A DNA stretch of 64,000 bases from Actinacidiphila glaucinigra (GCF_900188405.1 NZ_FZOF01000022.1:100481-164480), one strand, 5' to 3'; counted from the first letter of the stretch, positions 1 to 8,256 are shown. The notes: generated from the letters alone by a model not told the origin. Numbers and translations: made by a program.

Positions 1-96
1 CCGGCGGTTCGCCTCGAACCCGCGACACGATCATGCGCGGGGTCCTCCGGCATTCTGGTGGGCGGTGCCCGAGCCCAGCCTGACATCATCGTGCAG

Positions 97-579
97 ATGG
101 ACCGATCGAAGCGTCATGGGAGAGAGACCTGGGTCTTCGGACTGGAGGAAATCCCCGCTGTCGACAGAGGCGAAGACGGTGCCGTGCATCCGGCCGCCCC
201 CACCTTCGCCAGGACCGTCATCAGGGGCCCCGACGGCACGCCCCAGGCACTGCACTCGGCGGCGGAGGAGATCGTCGCCCAGTGCGCGCCGGGCTGGGCG
301 GTGTCCGCCGTCCTTCTGCAATGGCTCAGGGTCGAAGCCGGCGACGAGGCGCGACTGGGCGTGGAAAGCTGCTTCCTGGAACGCCTCTCCGAGGACGGTG
401 TCCGCCTCCACGCCAACTACCGCCAGTGGCAGGACCTGGTCGTCCCCGTCCCGGACGTTCGGCACATGCTGATCGACATGATGGACTTCCTCATGACGGA
501 GGCCCACCGCCCGTTGCCCGCCTGGCGCGTCAGGCGACTCGGGGAGCGGGACCGGGAGCAGAGGCGCGACCACGAATAG
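97..579 (+). CDS. Hypothetical protein (160 aa)
   Basis: I do not recognise the family. The product is a soluble, acidic protein with no signal peptide or membrane segment; the reading frame has the strong GC third-position bias of neighbouring genes and ends in a charged tail (RLGERDREQRRDHE). A central part (AAEEIVAQCAPGWAVSAVLLQWLRVEAGD) looks helical. The start is uncertain: ATG at 97 was preferred, but in-frame GTG codons at 91 and 58 are possible and none has a clear ribosome binding site. It stands alone, with a broken minus-strand gene downstream. Confidence 0.6.
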   Translation: MDRSKRHGRETWVFGLEEIPAVDRGEDGAVHPAAPTFARTVIRGPDGTPQALHSAAEEIVAQCAPGWAVSAVLLQWLRVEAGDEARLGVESCFLERLSEDGVRLHANYRQWQDLVVPVPDVRHMLIDMMDFLMTEAHRPLPAWRVRRLGERDREQRRDHE

Positions 580-698
580 GCCGGGAGCCCCGGCGCCCGT
601 ACGCCAGGACGCACACCACCGGAGACCGGGCGGGACACCGGCCGGAACCGATGGGGCGAGATGCTGATGGGCGCGGCCGCGGCGTCGAGCCTGTCGTC

Positions 699-1258
699 TC
701 AATCCACCAGGCCGGGAAGGCACCCGCACCCGGGGTCGAGGGAGCGCCACGCGTACGGCGGCCTGCTGACCGCCTGCGCGAGCAGCCACGTCGTGGCCTC
801 CGCCAAGCCGCGCGCCGAGTCGGCGGGAGTGTCGTAGGAGCGCTCGCTCACGGCGAGGGTGTGCCCGCCGCAGTCCTTTTCGCGGTCGCACGGCACCCTG
901 ACCTCCGCCTCGACGTCCCATGGCGGGCCCCAGCGCAGATCCCAGAGGCAGCGCCGCGGGAAGTACAGCCGTGCGTGGAAGGACACCTCGGGCAGCTCGG
1001 CGCAGCCGAAGACCCCGCGAGCACATGGCCCTCAAGCCTGAGGTACTCCAGGCCGCTTCCGGTGCGGCCGGCCCGGACGCCGAGGTGCCCGGCCAGCCGG
1101 GAGACCCGCGCATCGGCGTCGGCCAGCGCCTCCGCCACCGCATCGGTGGTCTCCAACTCCGGGAACACCCAGTGCACATCGCCTCGGCCGAGCGGGATGG
1201 CCTCCTCCACAGGGGCAAGTGTGACCCCACACCCGAGCGAGTCCAAGCCCACGCGCAC
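699..1258 (-). pseudogene. Frameshifted hypothetical gene
   Basis: Two adjacent minus-strand frames look like one interrupted gene. The first part starts at GTG 1258 and reads MRVGLDSLGCGVTLAPVEE through LEYLRLEGHVLAG. Coding character then moves to the neighbouring frame, which reads VFGCAELPEVSFHARLYFP on to LAEATTWLLAQAV and stops at 699. The switch falls at a GGGG run at about 1013-1016; one extra G would give a continuous protein of about 186 residues. Family unknown; the second half has several Cys and aromatic residues. It may be a true pseudogene, a sequencing indel in a GC-rich run, or less likely two overlapping genes. Confidence 0.6.
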
Positions 1259-1397
1259 AGGCCGCCGTCGGACGTGCTTCGCGGTCGGCCCGCGACCGGG
1301 GGACGGGTCCCAGGCGGACCGGAAGCCGCACTCGGAACCATCGCGCGGAAAACACGTGGCCGCTCCACCACCCCACGTGCCAAGGTGAAGCCACCGA

Positions 1398-1472
1398 AGG
1401 GGTGTAGCTCAGTCCGGCCAGAGCAGCGGACTCCAAACCCGCATGCCGCAGGTTCAAATCCTGTCGCCCCTG
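1398..1472 (+). tRNA. tRNA-Trp (anticodon CCA)
   Basis: A cloverleaf folds directly. The acceptor stem is AGGGGTG (1398-1404) with CGCCCCT (1465-1471), including one G-U pair. The D-stem is GCTC/GAGC. The anticodon loop CTCCAAA places CCA at 1433-1435. The T-arm is GCAGG-TTCAAAT-CCTGT. The discriminator is G1472 and CCA is not encoded. The closing pair of the anticodon stem is A1430-C1438, a mismatch. A 14-bp hairpin terminator follows. It is a normal-looking isolated tRNA apart from the mismatch. Confidence 0.9.
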
Positions 1473-1501
1473 CAAACGATGGAAGCGGCCCCGGCCGCAC
1501 G

Positions 1502-1532
1502 CGAGCCCCGTCCGCACCGCGGACGGGGCTCG
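1502..1532 (+). terminator. Hairpin terminator after tRNA-Trp
   Basis: CGAGCCCCGTCCGC (1502-1515) pairs perfectly with GCGGACGGGGCTCG (1519-1532) around a 3-base loop. It sits 30 bases after the tRNA and before the convergent gene ending at 1551, so it can stop transcription from both sides. There is no U-tract, as is usual in high-GC actinomycetes. Confidence 0.75.
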
Positions 1533-1550
1533 TCCCGTGGGGGAGCGCGA

Positions 1551-2504
1551 TCAGGTGCGGGTGGCCGTCACGCACCCGGTCGGGATGTCGTCGATGGCCT
1601 TGCCCTTCGCGTAGGGGTCCAGTGACGTCCCCTTCGGCGCCTTGGCGGCCGCCGCGTGGTAGAGCGGGTGGACGTAACCGTCCTCCGGCGCCCCGCAGTC
1701 GGCGTTGACGACGAGCCGCTCGCTCCCGCGCAGGGCCAGCCGGCCGTGGCTCGGGGTGAGGGTCACCTCGCGTCGGACGATGACGCGGGCGGCTTCCGGC
1801 GCCCCCGGGACGATCTCCCAGCCGCCGTGGTTCTTCGTGACCGCGTACACGAAGGTGTAGTCGGCGTGCACCAGGAGCTCCCCGGACGGGGCGACCTCGT
1901 AGGTCATCGTCCCCCGCGACTTCACCGCGCCCTTGACGACCGCCTCCTCGTCCGGGTCGAAGCGGGTGAAGACGTCCAGCGGGCTGTGCTTCTCGTCGGG
2001 GTGCTGCAGCGCGGCCTCAAGTGCCGCGGTTCCGGGATCGCGCGGGTCGAGGAGGTCCATCGCGGCCGACGGCCGGCCTCCCGCGAGCGGTTCGGGCGTC
2101 ACGTTGGACTCGAGCAGGAACTCCCTGCTGTGGCGCAGCGCGGCGGCCACCTCGGTCACGCTGTGGTCGCCGGCGGCCTCGGCCTTCGGGGCCACGACGC
2201 CGGCCGCACCGTCCTCCCACGCTGCGGCGGGCGAACCACGGAAGGGGAGGCGGACCGTCGCGGGCCACTCGTCGGGCCACATGTCCTCCTGGAGCGCCTG
2301 GGGCGCGTACGGCTCGTTCGCCGGACGGTCCCCGGTCACGGACGCGAGCCACACCCCGAAGCCGGTCAGGACAAGCGCCCCGGCGCACCCGATGAGCACG
2401 GCCTTCCGGCGTCTGCGCGCCTTGTCGAGGCGCAGCGCCTCCTCTCGTCCCGGGTCCTGCCGCTCCGCGCGCAGGCGGGTGACGAAGTCCGCAGGTTCCG
2501 ACAT
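1551..2504 (-). CDS. Single-pass membrane protein, unknown function
   Basis: A 317-residue protein. The N-terminus (MSEPADFVTRLRAERQDPGR) is charged and cytosolic, a KARRRRK stop-transfer stretch precedes one membrane helix (AVLIGCAGALVLTGFGVWLA, about residues 37-56), and the rest should be outside the cell. The outer domain has beta-rich stretches such as YEVAPSGELLVHADYTFVYAV and two late cysteines. Start at 2504 was chosen for GGAGGG eight bases upstream; an in-frame ATG at 2522 also has a plausible site and would add six residues. I recognise the general shape of a conserved actinomycete membrane protein but no named family. Confidence 0.75.
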   Translation of the reverse strand: MSEPADFVTRLRAERQDPGREEALRLDKARRRRKAVLIGCAGALVLTGFGVWLASVTGDRPANEPYAPQALQEDMWPDEWPATVRLPFRGSPAAAWEDGAAGVVAPKAEAAGDHSVTEVAAALRHSREFLLESNVTPEPLAGGRPSAAMDLLDPRDPGTAALEAALQHPDEKHSPLDVFTRFDPDEEAVVKGAVKSRGTMTYEVAPSGELLVHADYTFVYAVTKNHGGWEIVPGAPEAARVIVRREVTLTPSHGRLALRGSERLVVNADCGAPEDGYVHPLYHAAAAKAPKGTSLDPYAKGKAIDDIPTGCVTATRT

Positions 2505-2904
2505 CCTCTGTTCCCTCCCCATTTCACCTTCCAGGCCGGTACCGCACAGCCGCACATGCGCCGCGGCACACCTCACAGCGGCCGCCGCTTGCCGGCCGGC
2601 CGGAAACGTCACAGGTGAGGGGTACGCGCGGGCGCCCGTGGCGCCGGCCTCCCGCCCCCGAGGGGCGGTGACGACGGGCGAAGTTACCGGCAGTCCCGCC
2701 GGACGCCAACGGGCTTTCCGGCGGGCGCGCCCGGATGCTGGTCGTTTGGCCGCGTTTCCTCGGGTCCGTGATCACCGAATCGTTACGGCGGTCGGGCCGC
2801 AACGCCCACCACCGCGGCCGTTGACCTGCTGGAACACGGGGCAGGGCCGGACCCTCGGGCGTTCCGCCTGCGCCGGCCGGTGGTGATGCGGTTGAGTGTG
2901 TGCC
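2505..2904. other. Divergent intergenic region
   Basis: About 400 bases between the divergent starts at 2504 and 2905. Open frames here lack the codon bias of real genes. It presumably holds both promoters; I see no convincing palindrome, RNA gene or repeat. Confidence 0.5.
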
Positions 2905-3383
2905 GTGGACGCGCAGGTGTGGACGTCACTTCTCGGTGTCGCGCTCGGTGGCGGCTTCTCCTTCCTGGCCCAGATCACCGCGGGCCGGCAGGCCGGCCGG
3001 AGCGGGATCAGGCGCCGGAGGCCGATGTGGCCGCGGCCCGCAGGACGGAACGGCCGGCGCTGCTCGGGGAGTTCACCGGCCTGGCGCAGCAGGGGGTGCG
3101 CCTCGCCGAGCAGCGGGAGGGCACCGGAGGCGACTGGGAGACCGCCGCGACGGCGGAGTGGCGGGCCGCGGCCCTGGGGCTGATCGACCGGACGTGGGTG
3201 TGTGAGCGGATGATCGCGGTCGTCTTCCCGGCGGACCTCTACCGGCGCGCCCGGGCGTACGGGACGGCGGTCGACCGGGTGCTGTGGCGCGAGTACGCCC
3301 ACGTCGAGGTGTCGTCGCACGACCGCGTGCGCGGGCCGCGGCCGGCGTTCCTGGAGGCGGCCCGCGGGCAATCGGGCCGATGA
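2905..3383 (+). pseudogene. Frameshifted small membrane-anchored hypothetical gene
   Basis: The first frame from GTG 2905 gives a short N-terminal membrane anchor (VDAQVWTSLLGVALGGGFSF, then LAQITAGRQA). Coding then continues one frame over as ERDQAPEADVAAARRTERPA and on to LWREYAHVEVSSHDRVRGP, ending at 3383. The change lies in a GGCCGGCC tract at about 2988-3003 and needs one inserted base. The joined product of about 158 residues resembles common Streptomyces proteins with one N-terminal helix and a long helical cytosolic part. A sequencing indel, real inactivation, or rarely a programmed shift could explain it. Confidence 0.6.
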
Positions 3384-3411
3384 ACCGCGCGGTGTGCCGC
3401 CGCCCCCGGGC

Positions 3412-3699
3412 TCAGAGCCGGACCGTGAGCTCCACGGTCACGTCGTCCCCGGCCGTGATGCCCTGGGGTCGTCGCACGGCGCCCTTCAGCGGCAGCAGAT
3501 AACAGCCGTCCTTGGGGAAGAGCGACGTGGTGAAGGCGGTGTCGCCGATGCGGGCCTCGACGGGGATGACGCCCCAGCCGTAGGTGACCGCCGCGGCCAC
3601 CTCGCGGATGTGGGCGGACTCCTCGTCCGGCACGGTCGCGAAGTAGTACGGCGAGGGTCCGCGCCACTCGATCACGCGGCCGGCGAAGACGAGCTCCAT
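3412..3699 (-). CDS. DUF1905 domain protein
   Basis: A 95-residue protein beginning MELVFAGRVIEWRGPSPYYF. The pattern of a short beta-barrel with a WRGP..YYFATVP segment, a central AVTYGWGVIPVEARIG strand pair and a KDGCYLLPLKGAVRRPQGI loop matches DUF1905 proteins, small beta-barrel proteins of unknown biochemical role. ATG at 3699 was preferred because residues further upstream are low-complexity and unlike the family. It is a single-gene unit, divergent from the methyltransferase at 3938. Confidence 0.8.
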   Translation of the reverse strand: MELVFAGRVIEWRGPSPYYFATVPDEESAHIREVAAAVTYGWGVIPVEARIGDTAFTTSLFPKDGCYLLPLKGAVRRPQGITAGDDVTVELTVRL

Positions 3700-3937
3700 G
3701 GGGTCCGTCCTGTTCCTGGAGGGGCGGCAAGACCGCCTCAGCGTACCGACGGCCCCCGGAGGGGTGGGGGATAGGTCCGTTTCCGTGGTGACTGATGGGG
3801 TTTCAGGAGTCAAACTGGTTGGCGATCAATTCACTTCCCATGGGTGAAACCGCAGGGCGACAACGTGACTTGAGCCTAGAATGGGGCTTCCGCGATCACC
3901 CCGCGTCCAGGGCGTGGGCAGGACTGTGAGGGACCGG

Positions 3938-4753
3938 ATGAGCCAGGAGCGAGAGCCGCTGCCAACCGCGATCGACACCGGGATTCCCAGCGTCGCCCGG
4001 ATGTACGACTTCCTGCTCGGGGGCAAGGACAACTACGCCATCGACCGCGAGGCCTCCGAGGAGCTGCTCAAGGTCGTCCCGAGCACCAAGGAACTCGCCG
4101 TCAACAACCGCAGGTTCCTGCAGCGCGTCGTGGGCGTGCTCGCCCGCGAGTACGGCATACGCCAGTTCCTGGACCACGGGTCAGGCCTGCCGACGCAGGA
4201 CAACGTCCACCAGGTCGCCCAGCGCGTCGACCCGGCCTCGCGCGTCGTCTACGTCGACAACGACCCGATCGTGCTGGCGCACGGCCGTGCGCTGCTGGAG
4301 GAGAACGAGAACACGGCCGTCATCCAGGCCGACTTCCGTGACACCGACGGCATCTTCGGCCACCCCGAGGTGGAGCGGCTGATCGACTTCAGCCGGCCGG
4401 TCGCCGCGCTGTTCGTCTCGGTGATGCACTGCATCCCCGACGAGGACGACCCGGCGGCTCTCGTCAGGCGCGTCGCGGAGCGGCTGGCCCCGGGCAGCTT
4501 CCTGGTCGTCTGCCAGCTGGTCAGCGAGGACAAGTCGGTGCGCGACTTCGTCACCGAGTTCATGGACGCCAGCACCCAGGGCAACTGGGGCCGGGTCCGC
4601 CAGGAGAGCGACGTCCACGGCTTCCTCGACGGACTGCAGATCCTGGAGCCTGGGCTGGTGGAGGTGTCCACCTGGCGTCCCGACACCGACCTGGCGCCCC
4701 GTCAGGCAACCCAGGAGTGGATCGAGTTCGGCGGGGTCGGCCGCAAGGCCTGA
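3938..4753 (+). CDS. SAM-dependent methyltransferase, DUF574 family
   Basis: A 271-residue member of the DUF574/Methyltransf_19 family, abundant in Streptomyces. The family opening is clear (GIPSVARMYDFLLGGKDNYA), followed by the SAM-binding region FLDHGSGLPTQDNVHQVA with the acidic motif RVVYVDNDPIVLAH, and the later VMHCIPDEDDP and LAPGSFLVVCQL segments. Substrate is unknown; the fold places it in the cytosol. ATG 3938 was chosen over the upstream GTG because the family begins shortly before the I(P/A)x(V/A)RxYD motif. A GC-rich hairpin follows the stop. Confidence 0.88.
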   Translation: MSQEREPLPTAIDTGIPSVARMYDFLLGGKDNYAIDREASEELLKVVPSTKELAVNNRRFLQRVVGVLAREYGIRQFLDHGSGLPTQDNVHQVAQRVDPASRVVYVDNDPIVLAHGRALLEENENTAVIQADFRDTDGIFGHPEVERLIDFSRPVAALFVSVMHCIPDEDDPAALVRRVAERLAPGSFLVVCQLVSEDKSVRDFVTEFMDASTQGNWGRVRQESDVHGFLDGLQILEPGLVEVSTWRPDTDLAPRQATQEWIEFGGVGRKA

Positions 4754-4762
4754 TCACCTCGG

Positions 4763-4795
4763 GGGTCCCGGGGCCGGTAGGCCGGCCCGGGGCCC
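4763..4795. terminator. Imperfect hairpin between convergent genes
   Basis: GGTCCCGGGGCCGG and CCGGCCCGGGGCC can pair with one bulged G around a TAGG loop. It lies between the convergent stops at 4753 and 4804 and likely acts in both directions. Confidence 0.55.
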
Positions 4796-4803
4796 GCGTC
4801 AGC

Positions 4804-5712
4804 TCACGACAGCTGCTTGAGGAAGTCGCGCAGGAAGCCCGGCGTGCGGACCGGCGGCTCGGCCTCGGCGCTGAGCCGGTCCATGACGGCCAGGTAGTTG
4901 TCGACGTCGTCCTGCTTGTCCAGGTAGAGCGAGCTGGTGAGCTGCTCCAGGTAGACGATGTCGGGCAGGTCCGGCTCCAGGAAACGCAGGATCGTCACCG
5001 GTCCGCCCGCGGTGGCGAGGCCGCCGACGCTGAACGGCGCGACCTGCAGTGTCACGTTCGGCATCGCGGCCGCCTCGATGAGCCGCTCGAGCTGGCGCGA
5101 CATCACCTCGGCGCCGCCCAGCGGACGGCGCAGCGCCGCCTCGTCCACGACCGCCCACAGCCTCGGCGGGTTGGCCCCGTTCAGCAGGTGCTGGCGCTCC
5201 ATGCGCAGCGCCACCCGGCGCTCGACCTCGACCCCGGACGCCCTGGGGTGCCCCAGCCGGATGACGGCGCGGGCGTACTCCTCGGTCTGCAGCAGGCCGG
5301 GGACGAACTGCACCTCGTACGTACGGATGACGGAGGCGGCCTCCTCCAGGCCCACGAGCGTCTCGAACCAGCCGGGGAGCACATCGGCGTAGCGGTGCCA
5401 CCAGCCGGGCGTGTTGGCCTGCCGGGCGAGCTTGAGGAAGTCCGCGCGCTCGGTCTCGTCGGTGACGCCGTAGAGGGACAGGAGGTCGGCGACGTCCCGC
5501 TCCTTGTAGCCGACGCGGCCCAGTTCGAGGCGGCTGATCTTGGCGTGGGAGCCGCGGATCGAGTCACCCGCCGCTTCGCGGGTGATGCCCCGGGACTCCC
5601 TCAGCCTCCGCAGCTGGGTGCCGAGCACGATACGCAGAACCGTCGGACCACCGCGCGGGTGCTCCAGGTACTGCCTTATCGACGGTTCGTTGCTCGGCCG
5701 CGTCGCGGTCAT
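4804..5712 (-). CDS. XRE-family regulator with DUF5753 domain
   Basis: A 302-residue cytosolic regulator. An N-terminal helix-turn-helix (LGTQLRRLRESRGITREAAG then SIRGSHAKISRLELGRVGYK, about residues 30-75) is followed by the long DUF5753 domain containing the family signature VQFVPGLLQTEEYARAVI and a late LEQLTSSLYLDKQDDV segment. This is the WhiJ/AbaA-like class, paralogues of which are numerous in Streptomyces and act with small DUF397 proteins in developmental control. The DUF397 gene lies just upstream on the same strand and an RsbW-like ATPase is divergent, the usual three-part arrangement. Confidence 0.9.
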   Translation of the reverse strand: MTATRPSNEPSIRQYLEHPRGGPTVLRIVLGTQLRRLRESRGITREAAGDSIRGSHAKISRLELGRVGYKERDVADLLSLYGVTDETERADFLKLARQANTPGWWHRYADVLPGWFETLVGLEEAASVIRTYEVQFVPGLLQTEEYARAVIRLGHPRASGVEVERRVALRMERQHLLNGANPPRLWAVVDEAALRRPLGGAEVMSRQLERLIEAAAMPNVTLQVAPFSVGGLATAGGPVTILRFLEPDLPDIVYLEQLTSSLYLDKQDDVDNYLAVMDRLSAEAEPPVRTPGFLRDFLKQLS

Positions 5713-5801
5713 GCCGGCTCCCGTGGTGACTGGGCGGACCGCCAGTGTCTCACTGAGTGGCGCCCGAATACAGCCGCATCTTATGGCATGCCGACGTTTT
5801 G

Positions 5802-6038
5802 TCAGCCCGTCATGTCATCGAAGTCCCCGTCCTTCACGCCGCCGAGGAAGGCCTCGATCTCCGCGCGCGTGTAGATGAGCGCAGGTCCGCCCGGGTGCCG
5901 GGAGTTGCGCATCGCGAAGCCTCCGCCGGGCAGCGCCGTCAGCTCGACGCAGTTGCCGCTGGGGTTGCTCCGGCCGCTCTTCCTCCAGACCGCGCCCTCG
6001 ATGTCGGTGGCCGGTACGCCGTTGTCGAACTCCCGCAT
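5802..6038 (-). CDS. DUF397 small protein
   Basis: A 78-residue protein with the DUF397 pattern: WRKSGRSNPSGNCVELTAL near the start, then GGFAMRNSRHPGGPALIYTR and a terminal helix AEIEAFLGGVKDGDFDD. DUF397 proteins are short partners of adjacent XRE/DUF5753 regulators and are often proposed to modulate them, although a biochemical mechanism is not established. ATG 6038 has an ideal AAGGAGG six bases upstream, which decides against an in-frame ATG at 6080. It is upstream of the XRE gene at 4804-5712, separated by 89 bases. Confidence 0.9.
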   Translation of the reverse strand: MREFDNGVPATDIEGAVWRKSGRSNPSGNCVELTALPGGGFAMRNSRHPGGPALIYTRAEIEAFLGGVKDGDFDDMTG

Positions 6039-6060
6039 GGCTACGCCTCCTTGACGCGCC

Positions 6061-6088
6061 ATCTGCACGTGCAGATGCACGTGCAGAT
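6061..6088. promoter_or_regulatory. Tandem palindromic operator-like repeat
   Basis: ATCTGCACGTGCAGAT (6061-6076) is a perfect 16-base palindrome. TGCACGTGCAGAT occurs twice head to tail (6064-6076 and 6076-6088). The block lies between the divergent DUF397 and ATPase genes, immediately beside an unusually AT-rich segment (6089-6125) that could hold promoter elements. A natural ligand would be the XRE regulator encoded next door; that is inference. Confidence 0.6.
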
Positions 6089-6211
6089 GTACTTACTCTT
6101 GCACTTACGACTGTAATTGCAGATGTGCTTGCACGGGTAGGGATCCGACGGGGATAGTGGTGGACGCAGACAGCACCGCGCCCCCCGCCCGACAGCTCTG
6201 CGGAGTTCCCG

Positions 6212-6673
6212 ATGACCACGCATCCGGCGATCCCCCTCGACTTCGGCCTGACCGAGGACTCAGGGTCACGCTTTGCCGCGTGCGGCCTGAGCGGTGACCT
6301 CCATGCCGCAGGTTCCGCACGGCAGTTCACGCGTGCCACCCTGAGCAACTGGGGGATGCTCGCGATCGTCGACACCGCCTCGATCGTGGTGTCGGAGATG
6401 CTCACCAACGCCGTCCGCTACGGCCTCGACGACCCGGCGTACGCGCCGTTGTCCAGCCGGCCGGTCTGGCTGGGTCTGCTCCGCCGTGAGGAGGCCGTGC
6501 TCTGCACGGTCGCCGACCCCGGCACGGGCATCCCGGTGGTGAAGGAGCCGGACTGGTTCGCCGAGACCGGCCGGGGGCTGCACATCATCGACTCGCTCAG
6601 CGAGTCCTGGGGGTGGACACCGCCGGACGAGGCGGGCAAGTCCGTCTGGGCGCTGATCTCGGCGCCCATGTGA
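6212..6673 (+). CDS. RsbW-like ATP-binding protein
   Basis: A 153-residue GHKL-type ATPase domain standing alone, as in anti-sigma-factor kinases. The N box is VVSEMLTNAVRYGLDD, the G1 box VADPGTGIP, and the G2 region ETGRGLHIIDSLSESWGW. Proteins of this size in Streptomyces act as serine kinases on anti-anti-sigma factors or as uncharacterised regulators. It starts at ATG 6212 and is divergent from the DUF397/XRE pair, forming the usual regulatory triplet with them. Its target cannot be told from sequence. Confidence 0.88.
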   Translation: MTTHPAIPLDFGLTEDSGSRFAACGLSGDLHAAGSARQFTRATLSNWGMLAIVDTASIVVSEMLTNAVRYGLDDPAYAPLSSRPVWLGLLRREEAVLCTVADPGTGIPVVKEPDWFAETGRGLHIIDSLSESWGWTPPDEAGKSVWALISAPM

Positions 6674-7159
6674 CTTCCGCCCCGCGGCGTTGCGCAGAAC
6701 GGACGCCGCGGGACGGGGGAACGGGGGAACGGGGGCCGGAAACGCCGCGGCGGGGCACCGGGGGGATGCCTCGCCGCGGCCGGACGGCTCTCCGCTCCGT
6801 TCCGCCGGCCCGGACGCCCGACCGGCCGGACCCGGACCCGGACTCCCCGGGTGGGGCGTGACCAGGACAACAGCGGCGCTCCGTCCCCGAGGTCGGTTCA
6901 TGACCGCGCCTTTGCCTTTCCGGGGAAAGGAATTCACCTCTCGTTGACGCACCGCCAATTTCGGCCGCCCTCCGCCCGAAGTCGCCGGACGGCCGTGTGT
7001 TAGCGTTCCGGAGGTTCACGCGCGACAACGATGTCAGATGCTCCGGGCCCATGGACGTGACGCGTCCGCGACGGAAAGCCCCTGGTCCGACGGGTGGCGC
7101 TCCCGGAGCCCGGCGTGGCACGCCCGTTCTCCGAGTTCCACAGAAAAGCACTGCGAATC
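6674..7159. other. Intergenic region with no supported gene
   Basis: About 490 bases. Open frames on both strands have poor codon bias. The left part is simple G/C-rich sequence rich in GGGG and CGCCGCGG; the right part (about 6990-7030) contains TGTGTTAGCGT and could hold the promoter of the dehydrogenase at 7160. Confidence 0.5.
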
Positions 7160-8119
7160 ATGGAAGAAAGCCGCGCGGTCTGGCTCCCCTATCGGTCCGG
7201 TGAATTTCCCGGGCCGCTGCCCGACAGCCTGTCGTACCACTTCTGGGACGGCCTTTCGGCCTTCCCGTCCGATCCCCGGGACGTACGGTTCGCCGTCGTC
7301 CCGCCCGTCCCGGACAAGCAGCACGAGATCCTGGACCGGCTGCTGCGCCGTGCCGAGCGGCTGGAGGTCCTGCAGGTCCTCAGCTCCGGGCACGACTACC
7401 TCGCCCCCTTCCTCGGGCTGCTCCCTTCCGGCAGCCGCGTCGCCACGGCCAACGGTGTGCACGGCGAGGCCACGGCCGAGCTGGCGGTGACACTGCTCCT
7501 GGCCTCCGAGCGCGGCCTCGACGACTTCTCCCGCCGGCACGCCCTGGGCCAGTGGCGGCCCCGCGTGTTCCCCACGCTCTCCGGCAAGGAGGTGCTGGTC
7601 GTCGGCCAGGGCGCGGTCGGGAAGGCCGTGGCGGCCAGGCTCGCCCCGTTCGGCTGCCGGGTGGTCAGGCTGGCACGCACCGCGCGCGACACGGCGGACG
7701 GCCACGTGCACGGGTTCGCCGACCTTTCCTCGCTGCTCCCCTCCGCCGACGCCGTCGTACTGTGCGCGCCCCTGACGGACGAGACCCGCGACCTGATGGA
7801 CGCGTCCCGCCTCGCCCTGATGAAGGACCGGGCCGTCCTGGTCAATGTGGCCAGGGGGGAGATCGTCGACACGCAGGCGCTGGTGCGGGAGGCCGGGCGC
7901 GGGCGGCTGCGCGTCGCCCTGGACGTCACCGCGCCGGAGCCGCTGCCCAGCGGTCACCCGCTGTGGTACCTGCCCGGCGTCCTGATCACCCCGCACGTCG
8001 GGGCCTTCACCGACGCCTTCACCCCCGCCTCACTCGCCTTCATCACGCAGCAGCTGCACCGCTACGCGCACGGCGAGCCCCTGGTGAACGTCCTGCCCCA
8101 GATGGCCGCGGCGCACTGA
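7160..8119 (+). CDS. D-isomer-specific 2-hydroxyacid dehydrogenase
   Basis: A 319-residue NAD(P)-dependent reductase of the D-2-hydroxyacid dehydrogenase family. The nucleotide-binding motif is VLVVGQGAVGKAVAARLAPFG, the catalytic Arg lies in LVNVARGEIVDTQALV, followed by ALDVTAPEPLPSGHPLW and the catalytic His in LITPHVGAFTDAF. The catalytic domain begins EESRAVWLPYRSGEFPGPL. ATG 7160 was preferred; GTG 7094 would add 22 residues. The precise substrate (glyoxylate, hydroxypyruvate or another 2-oxoacid) cannot be fixed. A strong terminator follows, and a LysR gene comes next on the same strand. Confidence 0.85.
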   Translation: MEESRAVWLPYRSGEFPGPLPDSLSYHFWDGLSAFPSDPRDVRFAVVPPVPDKQHEILDRLLRRAERLEVLQVLSSGHDYLAPFLGLLPSGSRVATANGVHGEATAELAVTLLLASERGLDDFSRRHALGQWRPRVFPTLSGKEVLVVGQGAVGKAVAARLAPFGCRVVRLARTARDTADGHVHGFADLSSLLPSADAVVLCAPLTDETRDLMDASRLALMKDRAVLVNVARGEIVDTQALVREAGRGRLRVALDVTAPEPLPSGHPLWYLPGVLITPHVGAFTDAFTPASLAFITQQLHRYAHGEPLVNVLPQMAAAH

Positions 8120-8122
8120 GCG

Positions 8123-8157
8123 GCCCCGGCCCCCGGGAACCTCCCGGGGGCCGGGGC
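8123..8157 (+). terminator. Strong hairpin terminator
   Basis: GCCCCGGCCCCCGGGA (8123-8138) pairs perfectly with TCCCGGGGGCCGGGGC (8142-8157), a 16-bp stem with a 3-base loop just after the dehydrogenase stop. Confidence 0.85.
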
Positions 8158-8256
8158 GCCCGGCGCGTCACCCCCACGGGGCGGCGTGTTCCGCCATAAG
8201 GAACTCGCCTGGCCTGTCGCGGCGGCCTTCGGGCGCCGCGTTGGTGAGATGTCCGG

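Noticed and set aside
1..45. Possible tRNA 3' fragment (TTCG...GAACCCGCGAC) at the window edge
   Set aside because: The T-stem and acceptor stem do not pair on either strand; resemblance is limited to a TTCGA-like string common in GC-rich DNA.
31..1575. Very long minus-strand frame across the first 1.5 kb
   Set aside because: Shadow frame over at least three better-supported elements including the tRNA; codon bias is wrong and domains are absent.
6597..7151. Minus-strand frame in the 6.7-7.1 kb gap
   Set aside because: Arg/Pro/Gly-rich product without conserved-looking segments or ribosome binding site.
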